The notes beneath the pieces were generated by a model. That model saw nothing but the letters and a program-made list of their open reading frames with translations. It did no database searches and had not been told where the DNA came from. Positions 1-13,194 of a stretch of 64,000 nt of DNA are shown piece after piece. The stretch lies in contig CAMQGK010000565.1 of the NCBI GenBank assembly GCA_947000775.1, forward strand, positions 2,120,501 through 2,184,500, read 5' to 3'. Each line of letters starts with the position of its first letter. The stretch's first letter is position 1. A program made the translations under genes and the position numbers. This DNA comes from Pterois miles. Taxonomy: Eukaryota; Chordata; Actinopteri; Perciformes; Scorpaenidae.

Positions 1-2255
1 TTTAAGGAATAAATTAAACATAAAATAGCATTCAGTAAATAAATGACTTTCAGTGATTTTTATGACTCTCAGTGTTTACGAGCCACGCATAGTTTGGAGT
101 CCGTCCGTCATCCTAAACAACCTCCTCAACTTTAGATAACCCGATTATAGTGAAGAGCTCCATTGTCTTCTAAAAACTCAATCTTTCCAGACAGTGACAC
201 ACAGAGAGAGATTGTGTGCAACTGTTAGGTCAGAGAAAAGCAACAAAAAAGAAAAGCGCTCTGAGATTATTCAAGTGATGCCCCCAGCGGGCACGCGAGG
301 CGGAGCGTGACTCCCTGGCACAAAAGGCACACAGCTCTTGCTGCCGTGAGGCCCAGCCCCATGCCGGTGCCAGCGTCCAAGTCAGCGCCAAGCCTGTCTG
401 TGTGTGCACACAGCCCGGGCAGCTGGGCCAGAACAGAGCTTTGTATTTTCCAGGAAAAATCTCTCCAAGGCCAAACCCACTACACTAAACCCCTTAAACA
501 GACTCATCACTGCAGACAGTCTGACATCAAAGGGATTATCAAAGCACAGAAGAGCATCTCTACATCATCAGAAATTGGTGTTAACTCTCAGAACAAGTGA
601 GGGTGAGATGAAAAAAAGGGAAGATGAAGAAGAGGAGGAGGAGGAAATATAGTCCCTGTTATAATAGCCTTTGAATCGGTGCAGATTAGCCACACACAAC
701 CTTTCCCAAATCGCCTTAGGTTCAAATCCCCCTCTCACTAGGTAGTGAGCTGCTACTTACACCATGAGAAGACAGGGGTGACTGCCCCGACCTACAGAGA
801 CATGACATCTTCCTCCGGCCATCAAGTCAGCATCACCTACACATCCACATCTCTGTGTTCTACATGTTGGAATAATACCAAGCATCAAACTGTGATACAT
901 TTAATTTATTTTCACATTAGCAAAAGTTTCACAACCTTGAGCCCTGTAAAACCGAGCTCCAGCGGTTCTTCTTAACAAAGGAACAATAAAAGGAGCCCCG
1001 CACGGCATGAGTGTGTAAGCATTTATAAATGTTGTAATTTGGTTGGCTCCAGCGTGCACATAGCTGAAACAGACCCACACCACAATCACTTTTCTGCTCC
1101 AACGCCTACTTGACTTGTAAACTTGTAAAAATCTTTCAATCTTTTCCAAAAGCTAATCAACACAATGAATGTTATAAATATTAATTGCACGCAAAGTGCC
1201 ATACACACATTATGGCTGAGCAGTTTCATGCACACTCTACTACTTATTTACATTCATTCATAAACATTATGGAAGCATTTGATATGGATGTTTTGTTTGA
1301 GCCCATTCATGTACACCCAGCCTGTCCTAAAGGACCTCACTGAGATCTCAGTCTAGATCAAAGAGCTGCTCTTTGACTCTCCTTCAGCTCTCTGTCAAAA
1401 GTATCAATGCCAAGAGCCCAACAATGGGGAACACACATTTCATTGTTGAACTAATTAACATTCTTTTACAATGGCCCGCTGGGAGTGAAAGCGGCCCGTT
1501 CCCTGGGTGCCAATTAAACAGACAGTATACCTTACATTGAGTATAGGTACAGCCTCGGTTCTATACGAGGTCAGACACTCTGGTTACTGACGGTACAACT
1601 CGTGGGGAAAAAAATGTTGAAACTCCTGCAGACAGAGGGACAATTAAGTGCAATTCTGTGGCTAGACAGAGAGAAGCAAAGGCAGCTAATTGTTGCTGCT
1701 GAAGAAGGCTTTTAGAAGTGAAGTGGCGTGGCTTTTGACCTCATTGGAAGACGGCGGGCTTTGTACACTAACAGTGCTCTCAGAGTTCAGTTGTTATTTT
1801 CAGTCCGGAGACATGCTAAAGACAGCATGGTGGTGAGCTGAAGTTGAAGCTGAAGAATGTGTTTGGAGTAGCAGACCTCCTCCGAGGAGACAAAACACTA
1901 CTTATGGATCAGGACGCCTAATGATGGGCAGGGGCCTGGAGAGTTTTCTTTTTGTCAAAGTCAAACTGAGAGTTTCTGACGATCAGATTTAAAGATATTC
2001 ATCCAAACAGATTACATGACTGATGGATGACTTGTTCTTTTAATAATAGTAAGTGTTTAAAAATGGGTCCATGTCAAACATACGAACAGGGCTGGAGATC
2101 CCTCCTTGATGAAGATAACTAATGGTTTAAAAGGACACTTAATGAGGGTACTTCACTACCAACGTGATGTCACATTATTTTGTTAACAGAACTCATTATT
2201 TCTACTCTTTATTTATTGCATAAGGAACCCACTTTTAGAAAGGAGGTTATAATTT
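1..2255. other. No gene recognised; probable adamts20 intron 3
   Basis: Only short chance frames are visible here. The stretch lies downstream of adamts20 exon 3 on the minus strand, so it is either intron 3 or contains later adamts20 exons that I could not recognise. I looked for a propeptide end with a basic furin site followed by the metalloprotease start, and for the HExxH zinc motif, and saw neither. Around 600-650 there is a purine-rich GA/GAG tract. No mobile element was identified. Confidence 0.5.
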
Positions 2256-2622
2256 AAGGCCATTACACACCGGGACGTGACAAATAAACAACATGAAAAT
2301 GCAAAATACTCGCTTAACTGCAAATATTACACTGTATGTCTGGGGCTTTTATTGCGAATGAATGGAAGGACTGCATCAGGTTTGTGCTGCTTTTGTCAGG
2401 GCTGAAAAGAGAGATTAAATTTGTCGTCTTGGTTTGGACTTTTGTAGTCCTTATAAATATACAACTCAACCTGTTCCGCACAACGGAATTGGTCGGTGTC
2501 TGTTTGTGGTGTGAAAGCGCAGAAGAATCTACCTTGACAGCGCTTTTTTGCTGCGTAATATTTGGGTTCTGTGTTAAAGAGCGTGAATGACAAAAAATAC
2601 TTCCCCGGTGTGTAAAAGCCTT
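2256..2622. mobile_element. Short non-autonomous element with terminal inverted repeats
   Basis: The left end reads AAGGCCATTACACACCGGGA. The right end, read on the opposite strand, is AAAGGCTTTTACACACCGGG, so the two ends form imperfect inverted repeats of about 20 bp, 367 bp apart. The interior has no credible coding frame: the 116, 84 and 65 aa frames overlap on both strands and look like chance. This is the form of a MITE-like, non-autonomous DNA transposon. No clear target-site duplication was seen, and the superfamily is not assigned. Confidence 0.6.
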
Positions 2623-4058
2623 TGCGGTATAAAGGTGAGATGAGAGGCTTTTCAAAACCACCACATCACAAAACCAACATTTAACACAGTGCCTGACTTT
2701 GGTGACTAATGCGACACAAAGGGAAACTTAAAGGATAATTCAGTAAAAATAACACTGTAATCACCACCTCCAGGGCAAGTGGACAAATGGACTTTGTAGT
2801 AGCAATGTCGCCATGCTACCAGATCTCACAAATTACATTGGTATGTTGTAGTATGTTGTTGTTTTGAGTATGTTATTGTAGAAATTATGGACATAACTAT
2901 GAAAATAAGTCAACCAGTAAACCAGAAAGAACTTACAAATGACACAAATGTGACTAAAGAACTGTGGAGGTTGATAGTTAATAGGAGTATTTCTCCTCCT
3001 ACACAGTCAGTGTGGATGAAGTCATTACATATTTTGAAATGTCCCAGAAACCCATTTAAGATCCTGAAACAAATAGTTCTGCCTTGACATACACAAAGCA
3101 GGTGTGCAGGTCTGAGTGATTTCTGACCTCTCGGATGATAAACAGCCAGAGCTGCAGGTGATGACACTGATGTTTCACTGGCCAGCTCTCAGCGCTGCCT
3201 CCCCTCAGTCCACGTCGGTGGGAAACTGTCGTTCACCTGTCACCCCCCTCTCACCTCTGACTGTCACCTACGCCACCACGCAGTCAGTCACTGTCACTCA
3301 AGTTGCTCTAATTCAGTCCAATGGGCCTCCATGTGCTAAGAATGCCCAGACAGTAGACAGTGGCAGAAAATAGCCCCAGCTGGAATCTGTCACGGGAACT
3401 CCCGAGACAACACAACGCGTTGGGTTCAATAGGGCCGAGGCCTCGGGGCGGCCAGACACATGGCAGCTATTAAAGTTATAGGCTGTCTGTAGTTGCCCAG
3501 CCCTGTTCAGTCCTGTCCAGACTATCTGTTATCTTAAAATCAAATGCCAATGAGTGCAGTGGGCCATATTATTAACTGCTTGCATCATCTGCCATGATGC
3601 AGTGTTATGAAATGTGAGGCAATGATGGGACAGAGCATAATGCCTGAAGGGAAAACTTGCACATTAGGTAAAACTAACACACATTTGACAACCTTATGTC
3701 CATTCAAAAGGACAATCAAAAGACATTCTGATTACGCCGCGGTAGTCTGTGTTACTGGTGATTGGGCACACACAGATTACATACGTACTCACTGTCGTTT
3801 TGCTTGTGTGTTCTTAATAGATAGGTGGACAACGGATGCTACAAACTGAAAGTGAATGTGCGGGAGTCAGATTTCACATACAGGAGAGTTGACAGACCAA
3901 ACAGTGGTGGAGGATTTGGTGTCAAGGTGAAAAGCAAAAGTGCCTATTTGGCAATACTTCGGATTAAAACCCAATGCTATAAGGGAACCATAACATTAAG
4001 GAGGTAATAACTGTGGGAGGACAGAGTGGTCACAGCCAGTGTGTGCGGCGAAGCAGCA
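2623..4058. other. No gene or element recognised
   Basis: Unique-looking intronic or intergenic sequence with short overlapping chance frames on both strands. No splice-bounded coding block and no repeat family shared with the rest of the window was noticed. Confidence 0.45.
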
Positions 4059-4383
4059 CTGCTTGGAAACCATCCATCCATCTTCAACCGCTTATCCCGT
4101 TAGGGGTTGCAGGGGGGTTGGAGCCAATCCCAGCTGGCATTGGATGAAGGGTGGGTACACCCTGGACAGGTCACCAGTCCATCACAGGGCACATATAGAC
4201 AGACAACTATTCATGCTCACATCCACTAAACTGCATGTCTTTGGACTGTGGGAGGAAGCTGGAGTTCCTGGAGAAAATCCACGCAAACACGGGAGAACAT
4301 GCAAACTCCACAGAGAAGGGCCCCAAGCCGGATTCGAACCTGCGACCCTCTTGTTGTGAGGCGAGCCCTCCTGCTTGGAAAAC
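4059..4383 (-). mobile_element. 5'-truncated tRNA-derived SINE with target-site duplication
   Basis: Read on the minus strand, this copy runs from a tRNA-like B box (GGTTCGAATCC, near 4330-4340) to a 3' tail that ends GATAAGCGGTTGAAG followed by GATGG repeats at about 4071-4085. It is flanked by a direct repeat, CTGCTTGGAAAC at 4059-4070 and CTGCTTGGAAAAC at 4371-4383, a target-site duplication expected of LINE-driven retroposition. The A-box part seen in the copy at 13207-13585 is missing, so this copy is truncated at its 5' end. The frames of 80-106 aa over it are chance translations of the SINE. Confidence 0.85.
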
Positions 4384-7300
4384 TGCAGGGAAAAATCTAA
4401 CGGAGTGGCCAGACACGTATCCACCCGGTGTTAAAAAAAAAAAAAAAAAACATGCTACATATATTGACCGTATTCTTTTCATGTCTGGTATAATCGGTTA
4501 ATAAACTGCGACAACACCAATGTTACGGTCTACGCTTCTTGTTCTATGTACAGTAGGCCTACAGCAAAGCAGCAGGTGAAAATGCTACTTTATAGAAGCA
4601 GGTGTAAAAGAAGAAAAATGGGTCGTGGGAGTCGGGGAAAGGGGCTGGGACTCTGCCAAGCTCGGCAGCAAAACCAACAGGCACACTCAGCGCAGCACAG
4701 AACCGTTCAAACACATGAGGAAAGAAGCTCCTTTCTCTATTCCTCTACATGGCTTTGCTTTGCAATTCCCTATACTCAGCAGGACTTTTCATCTACTGAT
4801 AGGCCATGCACATGTTCACAAGCAAACCACATCTATGCATGCACACAAAAAAGCAAAACAACCTAACAAGCAAAACCTGCTAGCAACAGTAGGTACTTCC
4901 TGGAACGGTGGAGGTTCAGTCTGTCCAGGCGACAGGAGGGCACAGAGTAAGCATAAGCCTTTTGGAGCCATCTGACATCCAGGAGCTCCACACCATCTAA
5001 AGCCAGACCCTAAAGGTGAGAGAGGTTGTCTGAGTGATCAGCGCCTGTCCATCACACCCTGGCTTGGCCACCTTTCCTGACCCCTGCCAAGGAAACAAAG
5101 AGCTTAATGCATAAATAGTTGCAACTAAGGCCCAGCAAACAAACCAGCAGTATCCACACACCTCTAGGAGGCAAATAACTCAAGGTCACATCCACCCATC
5201 CAGTGAGTGACTCCAAACAAAGAGGGAAGTGAGGTCACAATCAACAAGTGCTTCCATTCACATACATGAAAGCGCACAGGGAGAGCGGGGCAGTGATTCA
5301 AGTCGGCTAGTTCAAACCCCAGGCGGGGGAGGGCATTTTCCATGTAAATGAACCCATTGACCAAAAAACCTGATGCTAGCATTTGAACTATCATGTATAC
5401 ACAGTGGGCACCAAGGGGGGAATCCTATACAATGATTGTGTTGAGGGTCAGGGGGCACTGATGCCATGTGTGCCAAGTTATGCCGCATCAAAGCCAGCAG
5501 CCACTTTGCTGTCCCAGCTGCTCTCAGCGAGCCATCAAGAAACCGGGTGAAGCCAACACTGGGAACACTGGTGTTTGGGTTTACGGCTGGTAATGTTTGC
5601 TGTCAAGCTGTCTGCGATTCACTGTGTCTAATTCAGACAAAATATGACACCCCGCAGCTTTAGATACACAGCCAACGACTGTGAGAAAGAGATACTGCAC
5701 AGCTCCCCTTCCCGCCGTCTCTCCTCTTGCTTGTCTTCACATGGATTTTAGAGAGCAAAGAGAAGAGAAGAATCTGCCCCTATCTGTGGCCACCCTCATC
5801 CCCACGGCTATCTATATCGAAGGACGACGCAGGGATTCACATGCGAGCTCGGAGACAGATACCCCGTAGAATGTGTCATTAAAGGTCGGAGCTGTGTTGT
5901 GATTTTTGAGCCCAGTAAGCTTCTTTCCTCGAAGGCTTTTAAAAGCCAGAACCAGGCACAACAAGGCAGTCTGTGACTTTAAAACATTAATCACCCACTC
6001 AACAGCTATCTACACTAGAGGTATTCTAAACAGCGGGGAAGCCACCCAGGTTGGCTGACACAGACAGAACACCGATACAGTCGCTAGAAATGTCAGTCTC
6101 TGAGACTCTTACATTTCCGATTTGCAGTCAGTCACTCATTGGAAATTATGCAATAAAAAAGATTTTAAACTCACATCCATTCAACAGCACACAGAATGAA
6201 TGAACACAAGCAGTGGAGAGCAGCAGCTGAAGACAGGTATACAGTCATGTCAAGACTGCTGAAATGACAAAACATCATTTTCCACCAAGGTGCCACTTTA
6301 AAAGCACTTCTAATCCTGACACTTCACAGGTAGTGACGGCAAGAAAGTCAAGTATTCGTACATGTCGGAGATGACAAGCGCAAAATTACCGAAAACAATA
6401 CTTCATCTTTGTTCAACTCTTGCGGAAACATTGTCTTCCTCTCCTTTCAACGCGTTTTCACAGAGTGTGCATAGACTGTACAAACTATGGAAACTCTTAC
6501 TGCCTCAACAGACACAGAAGTCCCACTTGTTCTGGCACTGTCTGTAGCACACTTAAAGGCAGAACTGGGACACATCATATCTGAAGGAAAAGCTTATCTC
6601 ACCAGAGGTATCTAGCTGGTGATATACATTCTGTTTCCTGGAGAGCTGCTTGATAAATGCAGCTTGTTTCCTCTTTGTTAGGTGATGTTTTCTTTTGCAA
6701 AGAGAAATGCAAATAAATACTAATAATCACCACAGTGAGTAAATTGGTGTAAAAGTCTTTATAGAGGGGGGAAAAAAAAAACATTGGAGGCATTTTCTGC
6801 ATTCCCACGTGTTTGGATCAAGTGCAATAGTTGGCATGTTTCAGACCTACAAGGCCCATAAAACTTCAAACCCCTTTAAAGTCCAAAACCTGCCAAACCC
6901 CTCAGCATTCAAACTCCAAGCTCCCAATTTTGATTTAAAACAAGAGTCCTCTTCACAGGAACATAAAGTGGAGACAGAAAGAGGGAAAGAGAAAGGGCCG
7001 TAAGATGACTGACCCTGACAAAGAGTGCTTTTATAGCTCCTCAAAAAGAGGAGATACTGGGAAAGGAATCTGCCCCCCGCTAACACCACAAGTCCTGCAG
7101 TCTATCATCTACATGATGCGATAAATCAGAAACTTTTGTTTCCTAACTTGCTATAAATCCGTTGCTTTGGAGGGTAATGCTGAAGATAGAAATGCACTAA
7201 ACTGAAAATAAAAACCTGTTGTAGACAAAAGCATCTTCTCTGTTAACCCTTGAGTTACCAGTTTACCAGGTAAAGCTTAATCAAATGCAGTCCAATACAA

Positions 7301-7399
7301 CAACCCCACAATAAACCCTACCATTAGACCCTCACCCTTAATGAAAACACAGAGAGCCAATCAGTGATGGTTATTAAATCAGGAAGCTGAGGTAGCTTG
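4384..7399. other. No gene recognised; poly(A) tract near 4433-4450
   Basis: Probable adamts20 intron 3 sequence. It has one A homopolymer next to the SINE and otherwise low-complexity or unique sequence. The 116, 106 and 80 aa frames lack conserved-looking composition and splice context. Confidence 0.45.
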
Positions 7400-7757
7400 G
7401 GCATTAGCCAACACATACTTGAACCTGGTTGAAAGCATTTTATCATTTAACATAACAGCAGTGTATGACAACTTGAGTGGGAAGAGCAAAGACAAGCTCT
7501 CCAAGATAGTTAGTAATGCAGGGAATGTGATTGACAGGTCACAGCAACACAGAGAGGCTAATCATATAACTGCAGACACCTCACAGCTACTACATTCAGG
7601 GTCTGAGCTGATTCCTTCAAGCCCTCGATTCAAGGTCCCAAAGGCCAGCCGGAGCAGATATGACTATGTCTTCTACTACCTACAGAATACAGACAGAGTG
7701 GCTGCATCAGGGAACCCTTGTTATCTTATAAGATGTACTTTCTTTTATCATATATAA
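7400..7757 (+). pseudogene. Relic of a non-LTR retrotransposon (C-terminal tail of ORF2)
   Basis: A 112-codon frame resembles the tail after the reverse transcriptase of fish L2/Rex-type LINEs. It contains SFNITAVYDNLSGKSKDKLSK, a VSNAGNVIDRSQ segment, then HSGSELIPSSPRFKVPK and a following SRSRYDYVF. In the family this order is: a block linking to neighbour LINE residues, an SGxRFRVPK-like basic block, then an arginine-rich RxxxSFVP-like end. The stretch usually present between the second and third blocks is shortened here, and no reverse-transcriptase core is adjacent. This is a 5'-truncated, decayed copy. The family assignment rests on recognised motifs only. Confidence 0.6.
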
Positions 7758-7794
7758 AACGTATTTGCTGTTACCAGGCCGTTAGCACCATTGT

Positions 7795-8245
7795 ATAATG
7801 TATATTTTTATTAGGCCTGTCAATCAATTAAAATATTGAATTACAATTAATCACAAGATCATACATAGTTAATTGTGATTAACTGCAAATTAATTACACA
7901 TTCCTTTTTATTTGTTAAAAATTTACCTTAAAGGGAGACTTGTCAAGTATTTAATACTATTATCAAGATGGGGGCAGGCAAATATGCTTGCTCTGCAAAC
8001 TGTACTATATATATTTATTACTGTAAATCAATTAACAACACAAAACAATGCTAGATATTGTCCAGAAACCCTCTCATGTACTGCATTTAGCATAAAAAAT
8101 ATGCTCAAATCATAACATGGCAAACTGAAACACAGCAGGCAACAACAGCTGTCAGTGTGCTGACTTGACTATGACTTGCCCCAAACTGCATGTGATTATC
8201 ATAAGGTGGGCATGTCTATAAAGGGGAGACTTGTGGTTATCATCG
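7795..8245 (+). repeat. Dispersed repeat family A, copy 1 (hAT-like end)
   Basis: It begins AGGCCTGTCAATCAATTAAA and continues with ATTGTGATTAACTGCAAATTAATTA, which resembles the ends of fish hAT-type non-autonomous elements. It carries CAAACTGCATGTGATTATCA followed by AAGGTGGGCATGTCTATAAA. The same sequence, on the opposite strand and more diverged, occurs at about 42585-42985. No coding capacity was seen. Confidence 0.7.
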
Positions 8246-10326
8246 TGTTAACTTTGACACCCATAATTTTTACATTTTTAATGGTGTGTTGTGTGTAATG
8301 TACTTACTTGTATCTTTGCAGTATTTGGAGAAGCCAAAGAACGGTTTCCACTGAGGTGAACAATACAGTCAGTCTATCTATTAAGAAGAATATAATGTTT
8401 GTTTTTTGTAAGGACCATGTCGGAGAGGCATTGATTCAACCCTATGGTCATTTTGCATGGTGCTGTTTAAATGAATTATAATGAAAGGTAGGCTATTTTT
8501 TGGAGGACAAAATAGCAGTTAGAAACACTACAGTACTACAGCTACAGTAATATTTGGCAACGCTGCATATACAGTTTGTATCCACCTATCAAAACAGTAC
8601 ATTTGCTGGGTTACGCTCTCCATAATCTACTATCATATCTACATAATCTGCATATGCAATACATAATAAATGAGATGCTCTGTGAACTTTGCTGTAACAT
8701 ACAGAAAGATAGAAATTACCATTTTAAGGGCACAGTCCCAAAACTTTTGACTGCTTAGAGATCCCGTCTCCAGCTAACAAGGATTCTACTAGTCGGCCCC
8801 GTGTTTCTATACACTCTCTCAGAAGTTGGGCTGTGGTCGAGAGCCCCATACTTAGACACTGATTTAGTCTGATGAGGAGCATAAGGAAAAGAAAGACAGA
8901 CAGATTGTACAGACATGGTGTAAAGTGGAGACAACAGAGGGGAAGAGTTACAGAGACAAGGAGCTGGGCGTGCGCATTATCTCAACAGTTTTAACACATT
9001 AAAAGACCAAGAGCCAAATGTCCGAATCCAAGACCAGAAGCAGCCACTTCGAGTGTTTTTCAAGCAGAACAACACGTGCCAAGCCAGTGTTTATATCTAA
9101 CCGGCTAGTAGCAGCGTGTGCTGCAGTCCTTCCCATAAAAAGACAGGACAGGCCTGTTAGTCTTGGCTTAGCGTGGCCTTCAAAGAGCATATTTATCACC
9201 GCATCTGGAGAGGGGCCTATCTGATGAAGCTGAGGAGCCACAGCCTGGGACACCTCACGGTCCTGCTACCTCGGCCCTACTGGTTCTTTTAATCCTGCTG
9301 CTTATTGTGTACCTGCAGCCCTTTGATGAAGACCTTCAGGTGTCTCATCATGTACGCATCTTCCTCCCTTCTATCTTCGGACGTACACTGAATATCATTT
9401 CCACGACTAGCATATTTAGCACAGGTTTTACAAGGAAAAGCCAGGATGTGCCTCATTTGGTATTAAGCAGATATGAAAGGATAACTGGCTAAGCTATGAA
9501 ATAACTGAATGAAGATAATGGATGTTCAGACGGGGTCATTCGCCACTCACGGTTCTTAAAGGAGAGTATATCTAAAAGTGGGGGCTGAGAGACACTCCAG
9601 ATTTCCCCTTCTCTGTTTGCCACACACAGACTGAGCGAGTGAAAGGGCAAAGCATATTAAGGAGGTACTGACCTGGCCCATCAGGTCAGTCCAAGTTCTT
9701 TAAACTGCCGCCAACACACAATGGCCACCACCAGGCAACAATGGCTGGGTTCAGACAACAAGCAAATCAAACGGCCTGCACATAAAAGATTTATTGCATC
9801 ACACAACAAAGGCCTCCCGCGGAGCTCCCTGCGAGGACGACTCTCCATCGTGGTGAACTCCGCTCGGGTGCCCCGCTTTCTCTTGAGGCCCTCTCTCCGC
9901 CACCCGAATGCCTCAACCATAAAAATTCAAATGAAATTGGGGGAACTGTCAAGCAGCCTCCCATGTGGAAAAACCCTCTCCATTTCTTTTCTTCACAACT
10001 AGCAACCTGAAAGGCAATTATTCCTTCCCTCTGAGCTCCTACCACAGACCTGGGATTGAATGCTCCAGCAAAACATTGAGAGAAAACACCAGGCGGTGTT
10101 GGAGCGTGTTTTGCTTAATTAAGTTGAGAAGTTTTCAATAACACCCCTAATCAAACCTTTTGAGTATCATGCAAGCCAAAGATCGTGACTGGGTGTAATT
10201 TCCATTTTAGGACAGTGTTTATTGCTACGGCTCAAAAAGTGAATGCAGGTCATCAGTGTTTGTGGGTGAAAGTCAGACAGACAGCGGTTACAGGCAGTAT
10301 ATTTAGGCAATCTATGAGTCTGTTAC
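8246..10326. other. adamts20 intron 3, no further exon recognised
   Basis: This is the sequence immediately downstream of the exon 3 donor (GT at 10326-10325, minus strand). Minus-strand frames of 78-84 aa here do not resemble an ADAMTS propeptide end or metalloprotease domain. Mostly unique sequence, with no shared repeat noted. Confidence 0.5.
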
Positions 10327-10495
10327 CTGAGGCAGCGCAGGGCTCTGTTTTGCTGTTAGTAAGCGAGATGTTCTTCTTCCTTTCATGCCGATAGACAAGA
10401 TGAGGTTTGTTGTGCTCTTCGTCATATTCCTCCCCCGCAGCATTCAAAAGAGGCTCCAAGAAGTACTCGCCATTTTGCGTCGTAAACATTCCAAT
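10327..10495 (-). CDS. adamts20: adamts20 coding exon 3 (C-terminal part of propeptide)
   Basis: The exon is 169 nt and encodes residues 151-206 plus the first base of the next codon. It begins IGMFTTQNGEYFLEPLL, then has an acidic stretch (EEYDEEHNKPHLVYRHE) and ends near EPCAAS. The combination QNGEYFLEP and HNKPHLxYR is diagnostic of the ADAMTS propeptide and is closest, from memory, to ADAMTS20 rather than ADAMTS9. The acceptor is CTCTAG before the exon and the donor is CAG/GTAACA. The previous exon ends in phase 0 (SLCTGL), so the junction LIGMF has the same arrangement as in mammals. The next exon should begin in phase 1. Function in the family: the propeptide keeps the secreted zinc metalloprotease latent and is removed by furin-like enzymes. 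Confidence 0.9.
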
Positions 10496-11460
10496 CTAGA
10501 GCAGAAAGGAGACGTCATTGATGACTTTGGCATGAAGCATGCTCTTGAATGTGTGCATACTGTACCGTGCATGTGTGTAGGTTTCATTTACAGATTACTT
10601 TTATTCAAAGAGGCTGCGGTTTAATTGTGTCGTCCTTGGGCACCACTGTGCACATTATTTCCATGCTTTTGAGCTGACTGGGAGAATATCTGTCACAGCT
10701 CATTATCAGAAATTGCAACCATGAGACAAACCAATCGTGAGACATTTTTTATACATTTATCAAAGCACAAGCGAGTCATCCGGATTCAGTAAATCATTTG
10801 ACACCTTTAAACACTGTTAAGTGTGAAAACGCATTTCCCCTCACAACCTGACACCGGGATGAGTGACTTCATCATACGCGGACAGAGCTGCTGACAGAGG
10901 AATGCTAATATTGATTTGGCAGCTCAAGTCCCTCACAAAGCTTCTTAGCTCACTCAGCCATGAGGCACAATGGTGTTTGTATGGTAATTTCATGCGCACA
11001 CTTAAACAGGATATTGGACACTGGAATGTTATCTTTAAGGCAACAATATTCCATAAACGTCCCCGCCGTGAGTGATGGACGTTTGACATTGGAAAACACA
11101 CAAATCGGATATGGAAAATGTATACAAACTGTGTGTGTAACTTTCCTCTCCGCCCTTTAGTGAAAGATTAGCTTGCATGTACTTCCTCGAAAGTACTACA
11201 GGCCTCGATCGCTACATGTGTTCAGTGTAATGAGCTTGTGAAAACAAGACGCGGGATAGAAACAACCACAACTGCTGTAAAAAGACCTCAATGTTTCTCA
11301 TTGTGCTCTACCTTAAAGGCTGTCCTGCAATATTACCATTTCTTCAGTTCTGACAGGCCAGTGTGGATGAATTAAACTGCCTCTGCAATGCAGGAATGAA
11401 TCCAAATATTGACAGCACCCAGTCAAAGTGTGCAATATGTGAGGCAAAGCAGCATGTGCA

Positions 11461-12035
11461 CAGATTTCTTTAGTTGATTTAGTTATTTTTTATTTTTTTC
11501 ACGTTGAATGACTTATATCCAAGAAAATCAAACACAAGATTTGAAAAGAGGTTTTTTTTTTTTTTTTTTGAGGAGAAACTTACAGATCTGTTAATTAAAG
11601 GTGCAGTGTGTAGGATTTGGTGACATCTAGTGGTGTAGTTGCAGATTGCAACCGACTGAGTACCCCTCACTCACTCCTCCCTTTCCAAGACTGTGGTAAC
11701 GTGAGCTGCTGAGTGCAAAACTGTGGGAACGCCGTTTGGCATTTTTTTCGGAGGACTAAGGTGGCCTTCAGGTAACATAAAAACACGAAAGGCTCTCAGC
11801 GTTTGGTTTGAGCAACATGGTGGACTCCATGAAGCTCCCTACGTAGATATGAAGGGCTCATTCTAAGCTAATAAAACCACAACAATTCTTAGTTTCAGGT
11901 GATTTCACACTAATGAAAACATAGTTTAGATCCCCCAAAATGTTACACACTGTTCCTTTAAATCAACTTATCAATTAGTCGACAAAATGGTATGAGTATT
12001 AGTCAGCGAGGGATTTCTTTGGTGGAGGACAGCCC
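11461..12035 (+). repeat. 'cagggctg' family copy (module Y), disrupted by a TTAA element
   Basis: The left part (11461-11594) matches the interior of the module Y repeats at 14340-14790: a TTTAGTTGATTTAG start, GTTGAATGACTTATATCCAA, then AGAGGAGAAACTTACAGATC. The right part (11963-12035) matches their end: ATCAATTAGTCGACAAAATG followed by GGATTTCTTTGGTGGAGGAC and AGCCCTAGTA. The two halves are contiguous in the intact copy near 14700-14885, so the 368 bp between them was inserted later. A T homopolymer lies at about 11552-11570. Confidence 0.75.
11595..11962 (+). mobile_element. TTAA-type short inverted-repeat element, family B, full copy
   Basis: The left end TTAAAGGTGCAGTGTGTAGG and the right end, read on the other strand, TTAAAGGAACAGTGTGTAAC form inverted repeats. 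There is no transposase. Comparison with the uninterrupted host repeat near 14800 shows that this 368-bp block is an insertion. TTAA occurs at both boundaries, suggesting a TTAA target, although part of it may belong to the inverted repeat. Other copies in the window are at 27588, 30145 (reverse), 50921 and a fragment at 23800 (reverse). Confidence 0.8.
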
Positions 12036-13194
12036 TAGTAATGAATGATATAAATAGTGTAACAACTGGTAGATGTTTACCTGTATCTTGTAATTAACTG
12101 TCTATGGTGAGTGAACTTTAATTAGATGATTATTGTTGAGCCTCCCTGAAGTTGTCATGTGGTGTTAACGGAACACTGAACAGACAAATGCTCTGTTTAG
12201 TCAGTGGAGAGGGCAGAGTTTCAGGGTTTCCCAGCATTAGCTCAGCAGCAAATCTGGCAAAAAGTTTGGACAGACACAATGGTTGCTGTTCAGTAGCGGG
12301 TGCTGAACCGGACCTTACAACGAACTCAGGGACTCCTATTTGAAGGGAGGTCACCGTCATGACACGGCTGGAATGGCTGTTGGCACATATGAAATCCCTC
12401 AAAGACACTTTGAAAACCCTGTGGGCGCTGAGTCATCCGAAAGGGACGTACAGTTGCAGTCAATCTCTAAAAGTTAAATAGGACATAAAGGGTGTCATGA
12501 GCCTGATCTTTACACAGAGGTGCATCGCTTGGTGCTGGAATGAAGACAGCCTCATTTCTCAGGACAGGCTGACTCACCACACACTTCTATTGTGTGAGTG
12601 AGCTGAGAGAGCGAGCTCCTTCAGGGACATTTCCCACGCTGTGAGCTATCCTTAAGTTCCTCTCAACCTTCATTGGCAGTTGTCTCCTCTTCACAGCGTT
12701 TCTGCCCGTCACAGCTCACTTTGAAAAGGCCAAAAGCTCCTCAACCCCCACCCCCATCCCCCCCGGTTCCCCCCTGGGGACGGCTTTGAGTAACTCTGGA
12801 CGAAAGGGGAACCTGCTTTTTCTAGAATGACCCCTTTTGTTTTAGGGCTTAATTATTCCTTAATGACCTCATCCCAACAAAATGTGCCTGGCCATTAAGC
12901 CCCAGTGATCAGATACCGACACATTTATGACCCAATAGCCTCTGGTGCTGTCTCCATTGTCCTGTCATTCTCAATGAGTGATGATGCGGATAAGCAACAA
13001 AGATTGCTTGAAAAAGGATGCATACATGTTTGGATAAGAGAGTCATACATCAAAGTTGGGCAGAGGGGCAATTAAAGGCTTATTACCCTGATAAGTCCAG
13101 CATACCTCACGTCTTAAATTGCTGCACAAACATGAAAAACACTTAATGTGGAGCGGTGGTCTTTTTTTCTCTAAAGCTATACTGAACGTGAGTT
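12036..13194. other. Intron 2 sequence, nothing recognised
   Basis: Unique-looking sequence with C-rich tracts around 12745-12780. The overlapping 92 aa (minus) and 63 aa (plus) frames look like chance. Confidence 0.4.
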